Counted from the stretch's first letter, positions 39,829 to 47,819 are shown. The stretch is 64,000 nt of DNA from Faeciplasma sp045660445 (GCA_045660445.1 JAZRDR010000003.1:1-64000); one strand, 5' to 3'. Numbers and translations are program-made. The notes: a model not told the origin generated them from the letters alone.

Positions 39829-41679
39829 ATGCGAGTAACGCTTTCCGATAACGAGCGTTTGCCGTATCTTCGCGAGAAAACGCAAAAGCTCTCGACAAGC
39901 CCCGGATGCTACATCATGAAAAACAAGTCGGGCACGATTATATACATCGGCAAGGCAAAGAATTTGCACAACCGCGTTTCAAGCTATTTTCGTGACGTTG
40001 ATCACTTCCCAAAGGTTGCGAAAATGGTATCGAACGTATATGACTATGATTTCATCGTCACCGATTCAGAATATGAGGCGCTTGTTTTAGAGGCCTCGCT
40101 TATCAAGCAACACCAGCCCAAATATAACATCCTCTTAAAGGATGACAAGGGCTATACTTATATTAAAATTTCGAACGAGGATTATCCCCGCATAACCCGA
40201 GAAATGCAAAAGAAGGGTGACGGCACGTTTATCGGCCCTTACACCAGCGGATTAACCTCTTTAAAAGCAGTGGAAGAAGCAAACAAGGTGTTTATGCTTC
40301 CCACCTGCAAGCGAGTTTTTCCTCGCGATTTCGGCAAACAGCGCCCCTGCCTTAACTTCCAGATAAAAAAGTGCATCGGGCTTTGCCGCGGATGCTTTTC
40401 AAAAGAGGAATACGGTGCCATCATCGCGGATGCCGTTAACTATATTAAAAGCGGAAGCGCACAGTCGGTCGAGGATTTGACCAAGGAAATGGAACGTGCT
40501 TCCGAAAATCTTGAGTTCGAGCGTGCTGCAATGCTTCGTGACAGAATCGCTGCCATCAAGCGCGCCGCTGACACGCAGAAGATATTTGAAAAGAACCTGC
40601 CCGACACCGACATTATTGCGCTTGCACAAAACGGGCTAAACTCGTGTATGTCTGTGCTTATCTATCGCGGCGGAAAGCTGACCGACAAGGCAGACTTCTT
40701 CTTGGGCGAGATTTATGACGAAGAGGCCGAGCGCGAAGAATTTTTGATGCAATACTATTCCCGAAGCGTTAAAATTCCCAAGGATATTTATATCGACGAG
40801 GAAATTTCGGGCGCCGAGGTTATAGAGAGATACCTTCGTGAAAAATCTGGTCATGCTGTTAAGATCCACGTTGCAAAACGAGGAGAGATGCTCTCTCTGA
40901 CAAAAATGGCGAAAGCAAATGCGCTCGAGCATCTTTCGCTTTCTTTGGGAAGAACGGGCAAAGAAGTTTTGGCTCTTGAAGAGCTTGGCAAGCTTATCGG
41001 CCTGCCGAAGACCCCCGTTTATATCGAATGCTATGATATCTCAAACCTCGCATCAAGCGATATGGTGGGTGGAATGGTGGTTTTGGAAAACGCCCGCCCT
41101 AACAAAAAAGCATATAAGAAATTCAACATAAAAACAGTTTTCGAGCAAAACGACTATGCCTGCATGCAGGAGGTCTTGCACCGCAGATTTGAAAACTATT
41201 TAGATCCTGAGTGTGATGACGAGGGCTTTAAAACTATGCCCGACCTTATATTCCTCGACGGCGGCAAGGGACACGTTATGGCCGTTACCCCCGTTGTAAG
41301 ACAAATGGGAATCGACGTTCCGATATTTGGACTTGTTAAGGACAACAAGCACCACACGCGCGCCATCGTTGCGCCAGACGGAAGAGAGATAACTATCACA
41401 AAATCCCGTGCTGTCTTCTCGCTTTTAACAAGGCTTCAGGACGAGGTTCACCGCTATACCATCAGCTTCCAGACCAAAAAGCACCTCACAAAAATGTATG
41501 AGACCGAGCTTACAGCCATCAAGGGTGTCGGCAAGGTCAAGGCGCAGGCGCTTTTAACTCAGTTTAAGACAAAAGAAGCTCTTAAATCTGCAAGTATCGA
41601 GGATATTGCAGCGGTGATGAAAATAAGCTTTGACAAGGCAAGCGAGGTTAAAGAGCGGTTTATTGATGAAATTAAGTGA
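39829..41679 (+). CDS. uvrC: Excinuclease ABC subunit C
   Basis: A 616-residue nuclease that makes both incisions in UvrABC nucleotide excision repair. Order of domains: GIY-YIG nuclease (residues about 23-100, with G-C-Y-I-M and I-Y-I-G-K-A-K-N-L), cysteine cluster C-x-x-x-x-C-x-G-x-C near 182-195, UVR motif (about 212-245, binds UvrB), RNase-H-like nuclease (about 395-540, with E-C-Y-D-I-S and D-G-G-K-G) and C-terminal helix-hairpin-helix (I-K-G-V-G-K-V-K). AAAGGAGG precedes the ATG. The large hairpin element lies just before its ribosome site. Confidence 0.97.
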   Translation: MRVTLSDNERLPYLREKTQKLSTSPGCYIMKNKSGTIIYIGKAKNLHNRVSSYFRDVDHFPKVAKMVSNVYDYDFIVTDSEYEALVLEASLIKQHQPKYNILLKDDKGYTYIKISNEDYPRITREMQKKGDGTFIGPYTSGLTSLKAVEEANKVFMLPTCKRVFPRDFGKQRPCLNFQIKKCIGLCRGCFSKEEYGAIIADAVNYIKSGSAQSVEDLTKEMERASENLEFERAAMLRDRIAAIKRAADTQKIFEKNLPDTDIIALAQNGLNSCMSVLIYRGGKLTDKADFFLGEIYDEEAEREEFLMQYYSRSVKIPKDIYIDEEISGAEVIERYLREKSGHAVKIHVAKRGEMLSLTKMAKANALEHLSLSLGRTGKEVLALEELGKLIGLPKTPVYIECYDISNLASSDMVGGMVVLENARPNKKAYKKFNIKTVFEQNDYACMQEVLHRRFENYLDPECDDEGFKTMPDLIFLDGGKGHVMAVTPVVRQMGIDVPIFGLVKDNKHHTRAIVAPDGREITITKSRAVFSLLTRLQDEVHRYTISFQTKKHLTKMYETELTAIKGVGKVKAQALLTQFKTKEALKSASIEDIAAVMKISFDKASEVKERFIDEIK

Positions 41680-41687
41680 AAAATATA

Positions 41688-41716
41688 TAGACAAGCTTAA
41701 TTTTTTCGGTTATACT
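41688..41716 (+). promoter_or_regulatory. Sigma-A-type promoter for rsmD-coaD
   Basis: TAGACA at 41688-41693, 17 bases, TATACT at 41711-41716. Confidence 0.65.
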
Positions 41717-41762
41717 AAATGTGTATGCAAAGAACTCTTTCTTTTGGAAAGGAAAATATATA

Positions 41763-42320
41763 ATGAGAGTAATTACAGGAACGGCACGTGGAAAGCGCCT
41801 TAAGACCCTTGAAGGATTAGAGGTAAGACCGACCTCGGACAAGGTTAAGGAAGCGATATTCTCGATAATTCAGTTTGATCTGCCTTCGGCAAGCGTTGTT
41901 GATTTATTTGCAGGCTGCGGCCAGCTTGGAATTGAAGCGCTTAGCCGCGGAGCTGAGCACTGCGTTTTCGTTGATAAATCCCGTCAGTCCATAAACGTTG
42001 TAAGAGAAAACGTTCAAAGCTGCGGCTTTGTTTCGCAATCAAGAATTTTAAATATGGATGCGTGCGACTATCTTCGTTCGGCAAAATCGGGAATCGACAT
42101 CGCACTTTTAGACCCGCCTTATGAGCAGGACCTTCTTTTAAAGGCTTTGCCTCTTTTAGAGCCTAAAATGAGCGAGCGCGGAATCGTTGTTTGCGAGCAT
42201 GAATCTGATTTAGAGCTTCCCGAAACAGTTGGCAGACTTAAAAAGCACCGCGAATATAACCATGGCAAAAAAATTGCTTTGACTACCTATGCTATCGATA
42301 ATGGGGAGGAAGAGGAATGA
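41763..42320 (+). CDS. rsmD: 16S rRNA (guanine966-N2)-methyltransferase
   Basis: A 185-residue SAM-dependent methyltransferase. R-V-I-T-G-x-A-R-G at the front, R-P-T-S-D-K-V-K-E-A-I-F near residues 22-33, D-L-F-A-G-C-G motif I near residue 47 and the catalytic D-P-P-Y near residue 116 identify RsmD, which methylates G966 of 16S rRNA. GAAAGGAAA supports the ATG at 41763. Its stop overlaps the coaD start by four bases, the standard rsmD-coaD arrangement. Confidence 0.95.
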   Translation: MRVITGTARGKRLKTLEGLEVRPTSDKVKEAIFSIIQFDLPSASVVDLFAGCGQLGIEALSRGAEHCVFVDKSRQSINVVRENVQSCGFVSQSRILNMDACDYLRSAKSGIDIALLDPPYEQDLLLKALPLLEPKMSERGIVVCEHESDLELPETVGRLKKHREYNHGKKIALTTYAIDNGEEEE

Positions 42321-42811
42321 GTGAAAGAATTGCCGTTTGCCCCGGAAGCTTTGATCCCGTAACCTTGGGTCACGTTGACATTATGACCCGAGCCTCGAAG
42401 CTTTTTGACAAGGTTATTGTTTTGGTGTCGGTAAACCCCGCAAAGCACCCAAGTTTCACTGCCGAAGAGCGAGTTGAGATGATAAAAGAAGTCACCAAGG
42501 ATATCGACAATATTGAGGTTGACATTTTAACCGGTCTTTTGGCTGATTACGTTAAGAATATCAAGGCAACCGCCATCGTTAAGGGCCTGAGAGCCGTTAC
42601 CGACTTTGAATATGAATTCCAGCAGGCGCTTGCAAACAAAAAGCTTTATCCCGATGCTGAGACAGTATTCTTGGTCACAAGCTCGGAGAATATGTATTTA
42701 AGCTCGAGCGTTGTTAAACAAATTGCATCCTTTGGCGGAGATATTTCCGACTTTGTTCCCGATGCAATTGCAGACAAGATCACTAAGCGACTTTTAAACG
42801 ATAAAATATAA
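42317..42811 (+). CDS. coaD: Phosphopantetheine adenylyltransferase
   Basis: A 164-residue nucleotidyltransferase that makes dephospho-CoA from 4'-phosphopantetheine and ATP. C-P-G-S-F-D-P-V-T-L-G-H near residues 8-19 is the T/H-x-G-H ATP motif; V-K-G-L-R-A-V-T-D-F-E-Y-E near 90-102 and the S-S-x-V-K segment near 130 complete the family pattern. It overlaps rsmD (ATGA) and GGAGG lies inside the end of that gene. Pairs functionally with coaX at 21.7 kb. Confidence 0.96.
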   Translation: MSERIAVCPGSFDPVTLGHVDIMTRASKLFDKVIVLVSVNPAKHPSFTAEERVEMIKEVTKDIDNIEVDILTGLLADYVKNIKATAIVKGLRAVTDFEYEFQQALANKKLYPDAETVFLVTSSENMYLSSSVVKQIASFGGDISDFVPDAIADKITKRLLNDKI

Positions 42812-42824
42812 GGAGATTTGAAAC

Positions 42825-43292
42825 ATGACTATTGATGAAATTTTGGAAATGATGGACGACATGCTTGATAAGGCAGTCACAGTTCCCTTCTCGGGAAAGA
42901 AGTGCATGGTTGATGCCGACAAATTGCGCGAATACATTGACAACATCCGTTATAATCTCCCCACTGAAATTAAGAGAGCTAAGGAGATCGCTGCTGACCG
43001 TTCCGAGATCTTCACAGAAGCTAATGCCCAGGCAGAGGAGATAATCAAGCGTGCTGAAGAGCGTGCAAAGCTTTTGGTTTCTGAAGAAGAGATCGTTAAG
43101 CAGGCAAAGGAAGCCGCAAACGACCTTATGGCTCAGGCAAAGGCAATGGACATCTCGATAAGAAAAGCTATGGTCGATAAGCTCGACAGCGTTTTGGGCG
43201 AGTCTGAAAAGTCTCTTAACAAGACTATGAACGAGATCAAGGCAATGCGCGAGGCTGTTAAGGCTGCTAACAAGGGCAACGAAGAAAATTAA
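42825..43292 (+). CDS. Coiled-coil protein following coaD
   Basis: A 155-residue, almost wholly helical protein rich in Ala, Glu and Lys with heptad spacing from about residue 35 to 150. Similar proteins sit behind coaD in many Clostridia and are often labelled ATPase or V-type subunit H-like because of the coiled coil alone; I see no ATPase motif. A scaffolding or division-related role is possible but unproven. AAGGAGA precedes the ATG, 13 bases after coaD. Confidence 0.75.
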   Translation: MTIDEILEMMDDMLDKAVTVPFSGKKCMVDADKLREYIDNIRYNLPTEIKRAKEIAADRSEIFTEANAQAEEIIKRAEERAKLLVSEEEIVKQAKEAANDLMAQAKAMDISIRKAMVDKLDSVLGESEKSLNKTMNEIKAMREAVKAANKGNEEN

Positions 43293-43295
43293 AAA

Positions 43296-43335
43296 AATAT
43301 CCGCATCGAAAACAGCTCGATGCGGAGTTTTTTCG
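43296..43335 (+). terminator. Intrinsic terminator
   Basis: TCCGCATCGA / TCGATGCGGA stem followed by GTTTTTTC, ending the rsmD-coaD-coiled-coil unit. Confidence 0.9.
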
Positions 43336-43400
43336 CACATTTAGTGTGATTTCAACATTATAAAGAGCCCAAACGGCGCCAAATTCGTTTTTTGTGTCGA

Positions 43401-43429
43401 TTGACTGAACGGCGAGAAAATAATATAAT
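43401..43429 (+). promoter_or_regulatory. Sigma-A-type promoter for aspartokinase
   Basis: TTGACT at 43401-43406, 17 bases, TATAAT at 43424-43429, close to the GTG start; no room for a lysine riboswitch. Confidence 0.82.
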
Positions 43430-43460
43430 AAAGTAAGAAACTCATTAAGGAGACTTTACC

Positions 43461-44786
43461 GTGCAGACAAAAGTTGTTAAGTTCGGCGGAAGCTCGCTTG
43501 CTGACGCTAAGCAATTCGTTAAAGTTGCAAATATAATTAAGGCAGACGAAACAAGACGTTACGTTGTTCCCTCTGCCCCCGGAAAAAGAGATCCCAAGGA
43601 CACCAAAGTCACCGATATGCTCTATTCCTGCTATGATATGGCGGCCAGAGGCGGCGACTTTATGCCTCTTTTCAATGAAATAAAGAAAAGATATACAGAC
43701 ATTATCGCAGATCTTGGATTGGATCTTTCTTTGGATAAAGAATTCGATACCATAAAGGTCAGCTTCTTGGCAAGAGCAGGACGCGACTATGCCGCTTCGC
43801 GTGGTGAATATTTGAACGGCATTATTTTGGCCAAATACTTGGACTTTGCTTTTATCGACGCCGCAGACGTTATCTTCTTTGGCGATAACGGCAAGCTTAT
43901 GCTTGAAGAGACCTGCATCGCAATAAAAAAGCGTCTTGAAACGACAGGCAATGCCGTTATCCCCGGATTCTACGGATCGATGCCCAATGACACTGTTAAG
44001 ACCTTCTCCAGAGGAGGATCTGACATCACAGGCTCTATCGTTGCAGCCGCTGTTAACGCAGACCTTTATGAAAACTGGACTGACGTTTCGGGCTTCTTGG
44101 TTTGCGACCCGAGAATCGTTCCCGATCCCGAGCCGATTCAGACCATAACCTATCGTGAGCTGAGAGAGCTTGCATATATGGGAGCTACCGTTTTGCACGA
44201 GGAAGCTATCTTCCCCGTTCGCCGTGCAGGCATTCCGATAAACATTAAAAACACCAACAAGCCCGAGGATAGAGGCACAATGATCGTTGAAAACGCATCG
44301 AGCGATGACTGTATCTACACTATCACCGGTATCGCAGGCCACAAGGGGTTTGTCACTGTCACTATTGAAAAGGACATGATGAACCAAGAGCTTGGCTTTG
44401 GCAGACGAGTTTTAGAGGTGTTTGAAAAGAACGGTGTTTCGTTCGAGCACGTTCCCTCGGGAATTGATACGATGAGCGTTATCGTCCACAAGACAGAGTT
44501 CGAAAAGAAAGAGCACGAGATCATCGAGGGGCTTTATCGCAACGTTAAGCCCGACCATGTTGAGATCGACCGCGACATTGCACTTTTGGCTGTTGTGGGA
44601 AGAGGCATGAAGTCTCAGCGAGGAACCGCTGCAAGAATCTTTGCAAGTTTGGCTCACAATAACGTAAACATCAAGATGATCGACCAGGGCTCGAGCGAGC
44701 TTAACATTATCGTTGGCGTTAGTACCGAGGATTTCGAAACATCCATCAAGGCTGTTTACGATATCTTTATTACACAGAGATTGTAA
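43461..44786 (+). CDS. Aspartate kinase
   Basis: A 441-residue enzyme that phosphorylates aspartate, the entry step to lysine, methionine, threonine and diaminopimelate. K-F-G-G-S-S near residues 7-12 is the nucleotide motif; F-S-R-G-G-S-D-I-T-G near 180 is the kinase signature; two ACT domains occupy the last 150 residues (T-V-T-I-E-K; V-V-G-R-G-M). The start is GTG at 43461 with AAGGAGA upstream. In the Clostridia long form the S-A-P-G-K-R block replaces the usual S-A-x-G. Monocistronic. Confidence 0.93.
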   Translation: MQTKVVKFGGSSLADAKQFVKVANIIKADETRRYVVPSAPGKRDPKDTKVTDMLYSCYDMAARGGDFMPLFNEIKKRYTDIIADLGLDLSLDKEFDTIKVSFLARAGRDYAASRGEYLNGIILAKYLDFAFIDAADVIFFGDNGKLMLEETCIAIKKRLETTGNAVIPGFYGSMPNDTVKTFSRGGSDITGSIVAAAVNADLYENWTDVSGFLVCDPRIVPDPEPIQTITYRELRELAYMGATVLHEEAIFPVRRAGIPINIKNTNKPEDRGTMIVENASSDDCIYTITGIAGHKGFVTVTIEKDMMNQELGFGRRVLEVFEKNGVSFEHVPSGIDTMSVIVHKTEFEKKEHEIIEGLYRNVKPDHVEIDRDIALLAVVGRGMKSQRGTAARIFASLAHNNVNIKMIDQGSSELNIIVGVSTEDFETSIKAVYDIFITQRL

Positions 44787-44787
44787 T

Positions 44788-44831
44788 CAAAAAGAGCAGT
44801 TTTCGAAATGTTGAAAACTGCTCTTGACTTT
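44788..44831 (+). terminator. Intrinsic terminator of the aspartokinase gene
   Basis: AAAGAGCAGTTTTC / GAAAACTGCTCTT stem; the -35 box of the tRNA promoter starts at its right edge. Confidence 0.85.
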
Positions 44832-44852
44832 TTGACACGGATTTAGTATAAT
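44824..44852 (+). promoter_or_regulatory. Sigma-A-type promoter for tRNA-Val
   Basis: TTGACT at 44824-44829, 17 bases, TATAAT at 44847-44852; transcription would start a few bases before the tRNA. Confidence 0.85.
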
Positions 44853-44863
44853 GCAATAGCAAT

Positions 44864-44939
44864 GAGGGTATAGCTCAGCTGGTAGAGCACTTGCTTGACG
44901 TGCAAGGGGTCATAGGTTCGAGTCCTATTATCCTCACCA
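44864..44939 (+). tRNA. tRNA-Val (anticodon GAC)
   Basis: Seven-base acceptor stem GAGGGTA/TATCCTC, D-arm with AGCTCAGCTGGTAGAGC, anticodon stem CTTGC/GCAAG with loop TTGACGT (GAC), T-arm AGGTTCGAGTCCT, discriminator A and encoded CCA. A complete cloverleaf with its own promoter and terminator. Confidence 0.97.
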
Positions 44940-44943
44940 AAAC

Positions 44944-44970
44944 AAAAAGGACGCTTCGGCGTCCTTTTTT
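44944..44970 (+). terminator. Intrinsic terminator of tRNA-Val
   Basis: AAAAAGGACG / CGTCCTTTTTT stem with CTTCGG tetraloop-like turn. Confidence 0.9.
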
Positions 44971-45247
44971 GTTTTGGTTGGCATGATAGATATGAGAAGC
45001 TATGGTAGGTTGCTGAAAATTGCAGGCATTTTGGATGTCGCAACGCCGAAAAAGCACGCAATATAGCGGTTTTATGGGCAAGCAACCGTTACACAAAACC
45101 GCAAGGTTTTGTGTTGGGTTCAGAGTCCGGTCCAAGCACGTTTTGCGAAAAATTAGGTTCAGACGTCCTATTATCTCAACCTTACCTGTCCGCTTGTTTT
45201 TTGCCCAAATTTTTGAAAGGCAAGTGGTTACGAAATTTCACCCTCGT
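44971..45247. other. Gene-free spacer with a tRNA-tail echo
   Basis: I find no credible gene here. At 45153-45181 the sequence TAGGTTC..GTCCTATTATC..TCA resembles the 3' third of the tRNA-Val (44910-44936), with small insertions and deletions. It could be a decayed attachment-site copy or chance. Confidence 0.4.
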
Positions 45248-45457
45248 TCATCCTTCCATTTGGTGCAAAAGCTTTAAAAGTTCGGCGGCGTGCACTGCCT
45301 CGTCCTTGGCATATTCGTTAAATATATTAGCAAGCTTGGGGTTGTGCTCGGTCTCGTGCGCATAGTTTTGAAAATCTCTCACCAGTTCGGTAGAATTCTC
45401 CCACGCACGCAAAACTCTGTCTCGTGACGTTCTGTTGATTCCGTTTTTATCGGGCAT
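45248..45457 (-). CDS. Small ferritin-like/rubrerythrin-like helical protein
   Basis: A 69-residue protein of two helices. Residues such as E-x-x-H-E-T-E-H and D-E-A-V-H-A-A-E-L-L-K-L-L give the E..EH spacing seen in ferritin-like carboxylate helices, but it is half the usual size and I cannot assign metal binding. The start at 45457 has GGAGG seven bases upstream, and that site lies in the right arm of a perfect 13-bp hairpin. It is the third gene of the thyA-folA unit, 55 bases after folA. Confidence 0.65.
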   Translation of the reverse strand: MPDKNGINRTSRDRVLRAWENSTELVRDFQNYAHETEHNPKLANIFNEYAKDEAVHAAELLKLLHQMEG

Positions 45458-45464
45458 AACAATA

Positions 45465-45496
45465 CCTCCAAATATATTTTTGGAGGTATTGTTTGC
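45465..45496 (-). promoter_or_regulatory. Hairpin that sequesters a ribosome-binding site
   Basis: On the minus strand CAATACCTCCAAA and TTTGGAGGTATTG pair over 13 bases around a six-base AT loop. The GGAGG of the following 69-residue gene is in the right arm, so translation should require the hairpin to open. It has no T-run and is not a terminator. Confidence 0.7.
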
Positions 45497-45512
45497 GTTT
45501 TTGAACAAATTA

Positions 45513-45983
45513 TTATTTCTTTGTGTATTTTATATGCTTATAACTAACGCCGTCATCACAATTTTCGCCGATGATCTCTGCTAAGTAAAGCGATTTGTCA
45601 AACTCGGGGAAATAAACGTCGGCATCGGGATATTCGTTTTCAATCTCTGTCAAGATCAGTTCATCTGCAAACGGGAGTGCAAGCTTATATATCATTGCAC
45701 CACCAATGATGAAGCAGTTGTTTTCGCAGGCAGCAAGAGCATCCTCGAAAGAGGAGAAGACCTCGACCCCTTCTGGCTTATAATCAGCATTGCGTGAAAT
45801 GACAATGTTTCGTCTTTTCGGCAAAGGCCTGCCAATGGATTCATACGTAAGTCTACCCATAACAACGGTGTGACCTGCGGTGGTGGTTCTGAAAAACTTC
45901 ATGTCGCCGGGGAGATCCCACAAAAGCGCATTATCTTTTCCAAGCTCTAAGTTTTTGCCGACAGCGGCGATAAGTGATATCAT
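45513..45983 (-). CDS. folA: Dihydrofolate reductase
   Basis: A 156-residue enzyme reducing dihydrofolate to tetrahydrofolate with NADPH. I-S-L-I-A-A-V-G-K-N at the start, the W-D-L-P-G-D-M-K-F-F substrate helix near residue 23, G-R-L-T-Y-E-S-I-G near residue 43 and I-G-G-A near residue 93 are typical. AAAGGAC precedes the ATG. It directly follows thyA (14-base gap), which produces the dihydrofolate it recycles. Confidence 0.95.
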   Translation of the reverse strand: MISLIAAVGKNLELGKDNALLWDLPGDMKFFRTTTAGHTVVMGRLTYESIGRPLPKRRNIVISRNADYKPEGVEVFSSFEDALAACENNCFIIGGAMIYKLALPFADELILTEIENEYPDADVYFPEFDKSLYLAEIIGENCDDGVSYKHIKYTKK

Positions 45984-45997
45984 CGTTTTGTCCTTTC

Positions 45998-46900
45998 TTA
46001 TTGAGCTATCGGGAAGCTTATCTTGCCCATATGCTCATATCCGATAAGCTTAACATCCAAGCAGTCCTTGCTGTTATCAAACTTGAAGAAATCCTTAACC
46101 TCGGGGTTAAGCCAAAGCTTAGGCGCAGGAAGGTCGCCTTTCTCTTCGAATCTTGCAAGCTGTTCCTTGATGCCGTCTATCTGATTGACGTAAATATGAG
46201 CGTCCTTAATGCTCCAGTCAAGAGTTCCGACCTCGAGTCCGCACACCTGTGCAAGCATGCACATAAGTGTTGCGTATTGAGTGACGTTGAAGGGCAGTCC
46301 CAGCGGAACATCACAGCTTCGCTGATGGACCCAAGCATTAAGCTTGCCGTTTGTAACGTCCCACTCGCTGCTCCACACGCACGATGGCAAAACAGCAGTA
46401 TTAAGATAATCATTTTGCCACAGTGACATTATCATTCGTCTGTCGCCGGGATTATTTTTGAGCTTGTTGATAAGTTCCTGAGTAAGACCGAATTTCTTAA
46501 CGATATAGCCATAAGCTGTGCCGATGGTGTGCGACCACTCGGTTCCGAAGAACTTGTGAACCTGGGTCTTAACGATATTGCCGTTTTCATCGGGAAGCAT
46601 TTGTGTGGCGTTCCAATAACCATCATCGTCGATCTCCCACTCGTCCCAAATGCGAACGTTACGATCTTGAAGCCATCTCACGTCATTCGACTGTGCCTGA
46701 TAAATCCAAAGCATTTCCAAAACTGCCTGACGTATGAAGAGCTGTTTTGTTGTTAAAATTGGGAACTCCTCGCCCACGTTGATGTGAAAATGCCACGAGG
46801 GCAGTTTAACGGTGTTGATTCCCGTGCGGTTTTCAACCTCAGTCCCGTTTTCAAGTATATTTTTACAAAGCTCTAAATATTGCTTGTCCCACTTAGACAT
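45998..46900 (-). CDS. thyA: Thymidylate synthase (ThyA type)
   Basis: A 300-residue enzyme that methylates dUMP to dTMP using methylene-tetrahydrofolate. G-D-R-R-M-I-M-S-L-W near residue 158, the Q-R-S-C-D-V-P-L-G-L-P-F-N block and H-I-Y-V-N-Q near residue 245 are classic. The active-site block reads L-P-S-C-V-W-S-S-E-W instead of the usual P-C-H-x-x-x-Q-F: the cysteine is kept but the histidine and glutamine are not. AAAGGTGGA supports the ATG at 46900. First gene of the thyA-folA unit. Confidence 0.93.
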   Translation of the reverse strand: MSKWDKQYLELCKNILENGTEVENRTGINTVKLPSWHFHINVGEEFPILTTKQLFIRQAVLEMLWIYQAQSNDVRWLQDRNVRIWDEWEIDDDGYWNATQMLPDENGNIVKTQVHKFFGTEWSHTIGTAYGYIVKKFGLTQELINKLKNNPGDRRMIMSLWQNDYLNTAVLPSCVWSSEWDVTNGKLNAWVHQRSCDVPLGLPFNVTQYATLMCMLAQVCGLEVGTLDWSIKDAHIYVNQIDGIKEQLARFEEKGDLPAPKLWLNPEVKDFFKFDNSKDCLDVKLIGYEHMGKISFPIAQ

Positions 46901-46930
46901 TTCACATTCCACCTTTGATAGTATACGGTT

Positions 46931-46959
46931 ATTATATCCCATAACTGAAATATTTTCAA
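46931..46959 (-). promoter_or_regulatory. Sigma-A-type promoter for thyA-folA
   Basis: On the minus strand TTGAAA (46959-46954), 17 bases, TATAAT (46936-46931). Confidence 0.8.
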
Positions 46960-46993
46960 TAGTTTCAAGTGCATTTTAAGTATAAATCGGCAT

Positions 46994-47063
46994 ATGTGCC
47001 GCCGAGTTCCGAGCCGCCGCATGGCGGCAAGGAGTGGGCGGCACATCCTTCGCCCAAAGGGCG
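46994..47063. repeat. GC-rich palindromic element D
   Basis: ATGTGCCGCC (46994-47003) pairs with GGCGGCACAT (47037-47046) over 10 bp and encloses a perfect GCCGCC-GCAT-GGCGGC hairpin (47013-47028). A separate CGCCC/GGGCG hairpin follows (47051-47063). Lies between divergent thyA and the CarD-like gene, upstream of the latter's promoter. Confidence 0.75.
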
Positions 47064-47145
47064 ATACCTTCGACAAATTGCACAAACAGGAGCACATAAG
47101 CTCTGTCGAAAACTCCGAATATCAGAAAAAGTTCCCTTTTACCTC

Positions 47146-47174
47146 TTACAATTTTCTCTACAATCTGTTATAAT
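47146..47174 (+). promoter_or_regulatory. Sigma-A-type promoter for the CarD-like gene
   Basis: TTACAA at 47146-47151, 17 bases, TATAAT at 47169-47174. Confidence 0.68.
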
Positions 47175-47221
47175 TATTTAAAAGATGTTGTACACGAAGT
47201 AAAATGAAAAGGTGCAGGATT

Positions 47222-47722
47222 ATGTTTGCTATCAACGAATACGTTATATACGGAAGCGAGGGTGTTTGCAAGGTCGAAGCTATCGGTCATCCCGAAATTG
47301 CCGGTCTTGACAAGCTTAAAGAATACTATACCCTTTCGCCTATATACCGCAGTGGAAAAATATACACTCCCACCGATTCAAGCATTCACATGCGCCGTGT
47401 TATCACACGCGATCAGGCAAGCGAGCTTATAGGCAGAATTGCAGACATCAGCCCTGAACTTGATGTTCCAAAGGACTTTAAACAGGCTAATCTTTTCTAT
47501 CGTGACTTAGTGCGTTCTTACGAGTGTTCAAAGCTCATCAGCCTTATAAAATACGTTTTTATAAAGCAACGTGACTTCTCACTTATCAAGAGAAATATGC
47601 CGGCAGTTGATCTTAAGTTCTTAAAGATTGCCGAGGATATGCTTTACAGTGAGCTTTCATTTGTCCTTGGATGTGATTCCAAAGAGATCAGAGAGCATAT
47701 CGTTAAATGTTGCGAGGAGTAA
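47222..47722 (+). CDS. CarD-family transcriptional regulator
   Basis: A 166-residue protein. The N-terminal 60 residues form the CarD/Mfd RNA-polymerase-interaction domain (Y-V-I-Y-G-S-E-G-V-C-K-V, then Y-Y-T-L-S-P-I-Y), followed by a helical DNA-contacting domain. CarD-type proteins bind the RNA polymerase beta subunit and change the stability of open promoter complexes. AAAGGTG supports the ATG at 47222. Monocistronic, with its own promoter and terminator. Confidence 0.87.
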   Translation: MFAINEYVIYGSEGVCKVEAIGHPEIAGLDKLKEYYTLSPIYRSGKIYTPTDSSIHMRRVITRDQASELIGRIADISPELDVPKDFKQANLFYRDLVRSYECSKLISLIKYVFIKQRDFSLIKRNMPAVDLKFLKIAEDMLYSELSFVLGCDSKEIREHIVKCCEE

Positions 47723-47733
47723 ATATAAAAAAC

Positions 47734-47761
47734 AAGCCCACAGATGATCTGTGGGCTTTCT
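47734..47761. terminator. Bidirectional intrinsic terminator
   Basis: AAGCCCACAGAT / ATCTGTGGGCTT stem with T-rich flanks on both strands; shared by the CarD-like gene and, across the tail duplication, glnN. Confidence 0.88.
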
Positions 47762-47777
47762 TTATGGTTAATATAGA

Positions 47778-47819
47778 TTATACTGCAAATAACATTCTGC
47801 CATAGGTGGGATACGGCCA
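47778..47819 (-). pseudogene. 42-bp duplicate of the glnN 3' end including its stop
   Basis: These 42 bases match the last 42 bases of glnN (47958-47999) with two differences, both synonymous in frame (ACC for ACT, GTA for GTT); the copy keeps W-P-Y-P-T-Y-G-R-M-L-F-A-V and TAA. The repeat period is exactly 180 bases, with a 138-base GC-rich insert between. Confidence 0.92.

Noticed and set aside
39588..39838. Three overlapping short frames across the uvrC leader
   Set aside because: They only translate the palindromic element; open frames here follow from GC-rich sequence without stop codons.
43341..43460. Lysine riboswitch before aspartokinase
   Set aside because: The promoter lies only about 30 bases before the start, leaving no room for the large aptamer.
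43341..44387. 348-codon minus-strand frame opposite aspartokinase
   Set aside because: Shadow of the kinase frame; no ribosome site or family motifs, while the kinase is unmistakable.
44843..45135. Minus-strand frames over the tRNA giving a G-L-E-P-M-T-P-C-T-S-S-K-C peptide
   Set aside because: This peptide is the antisense translation of a tRNA and a well-known annotation artefact; the tRNA-Val cloverleaf explains the sequence.
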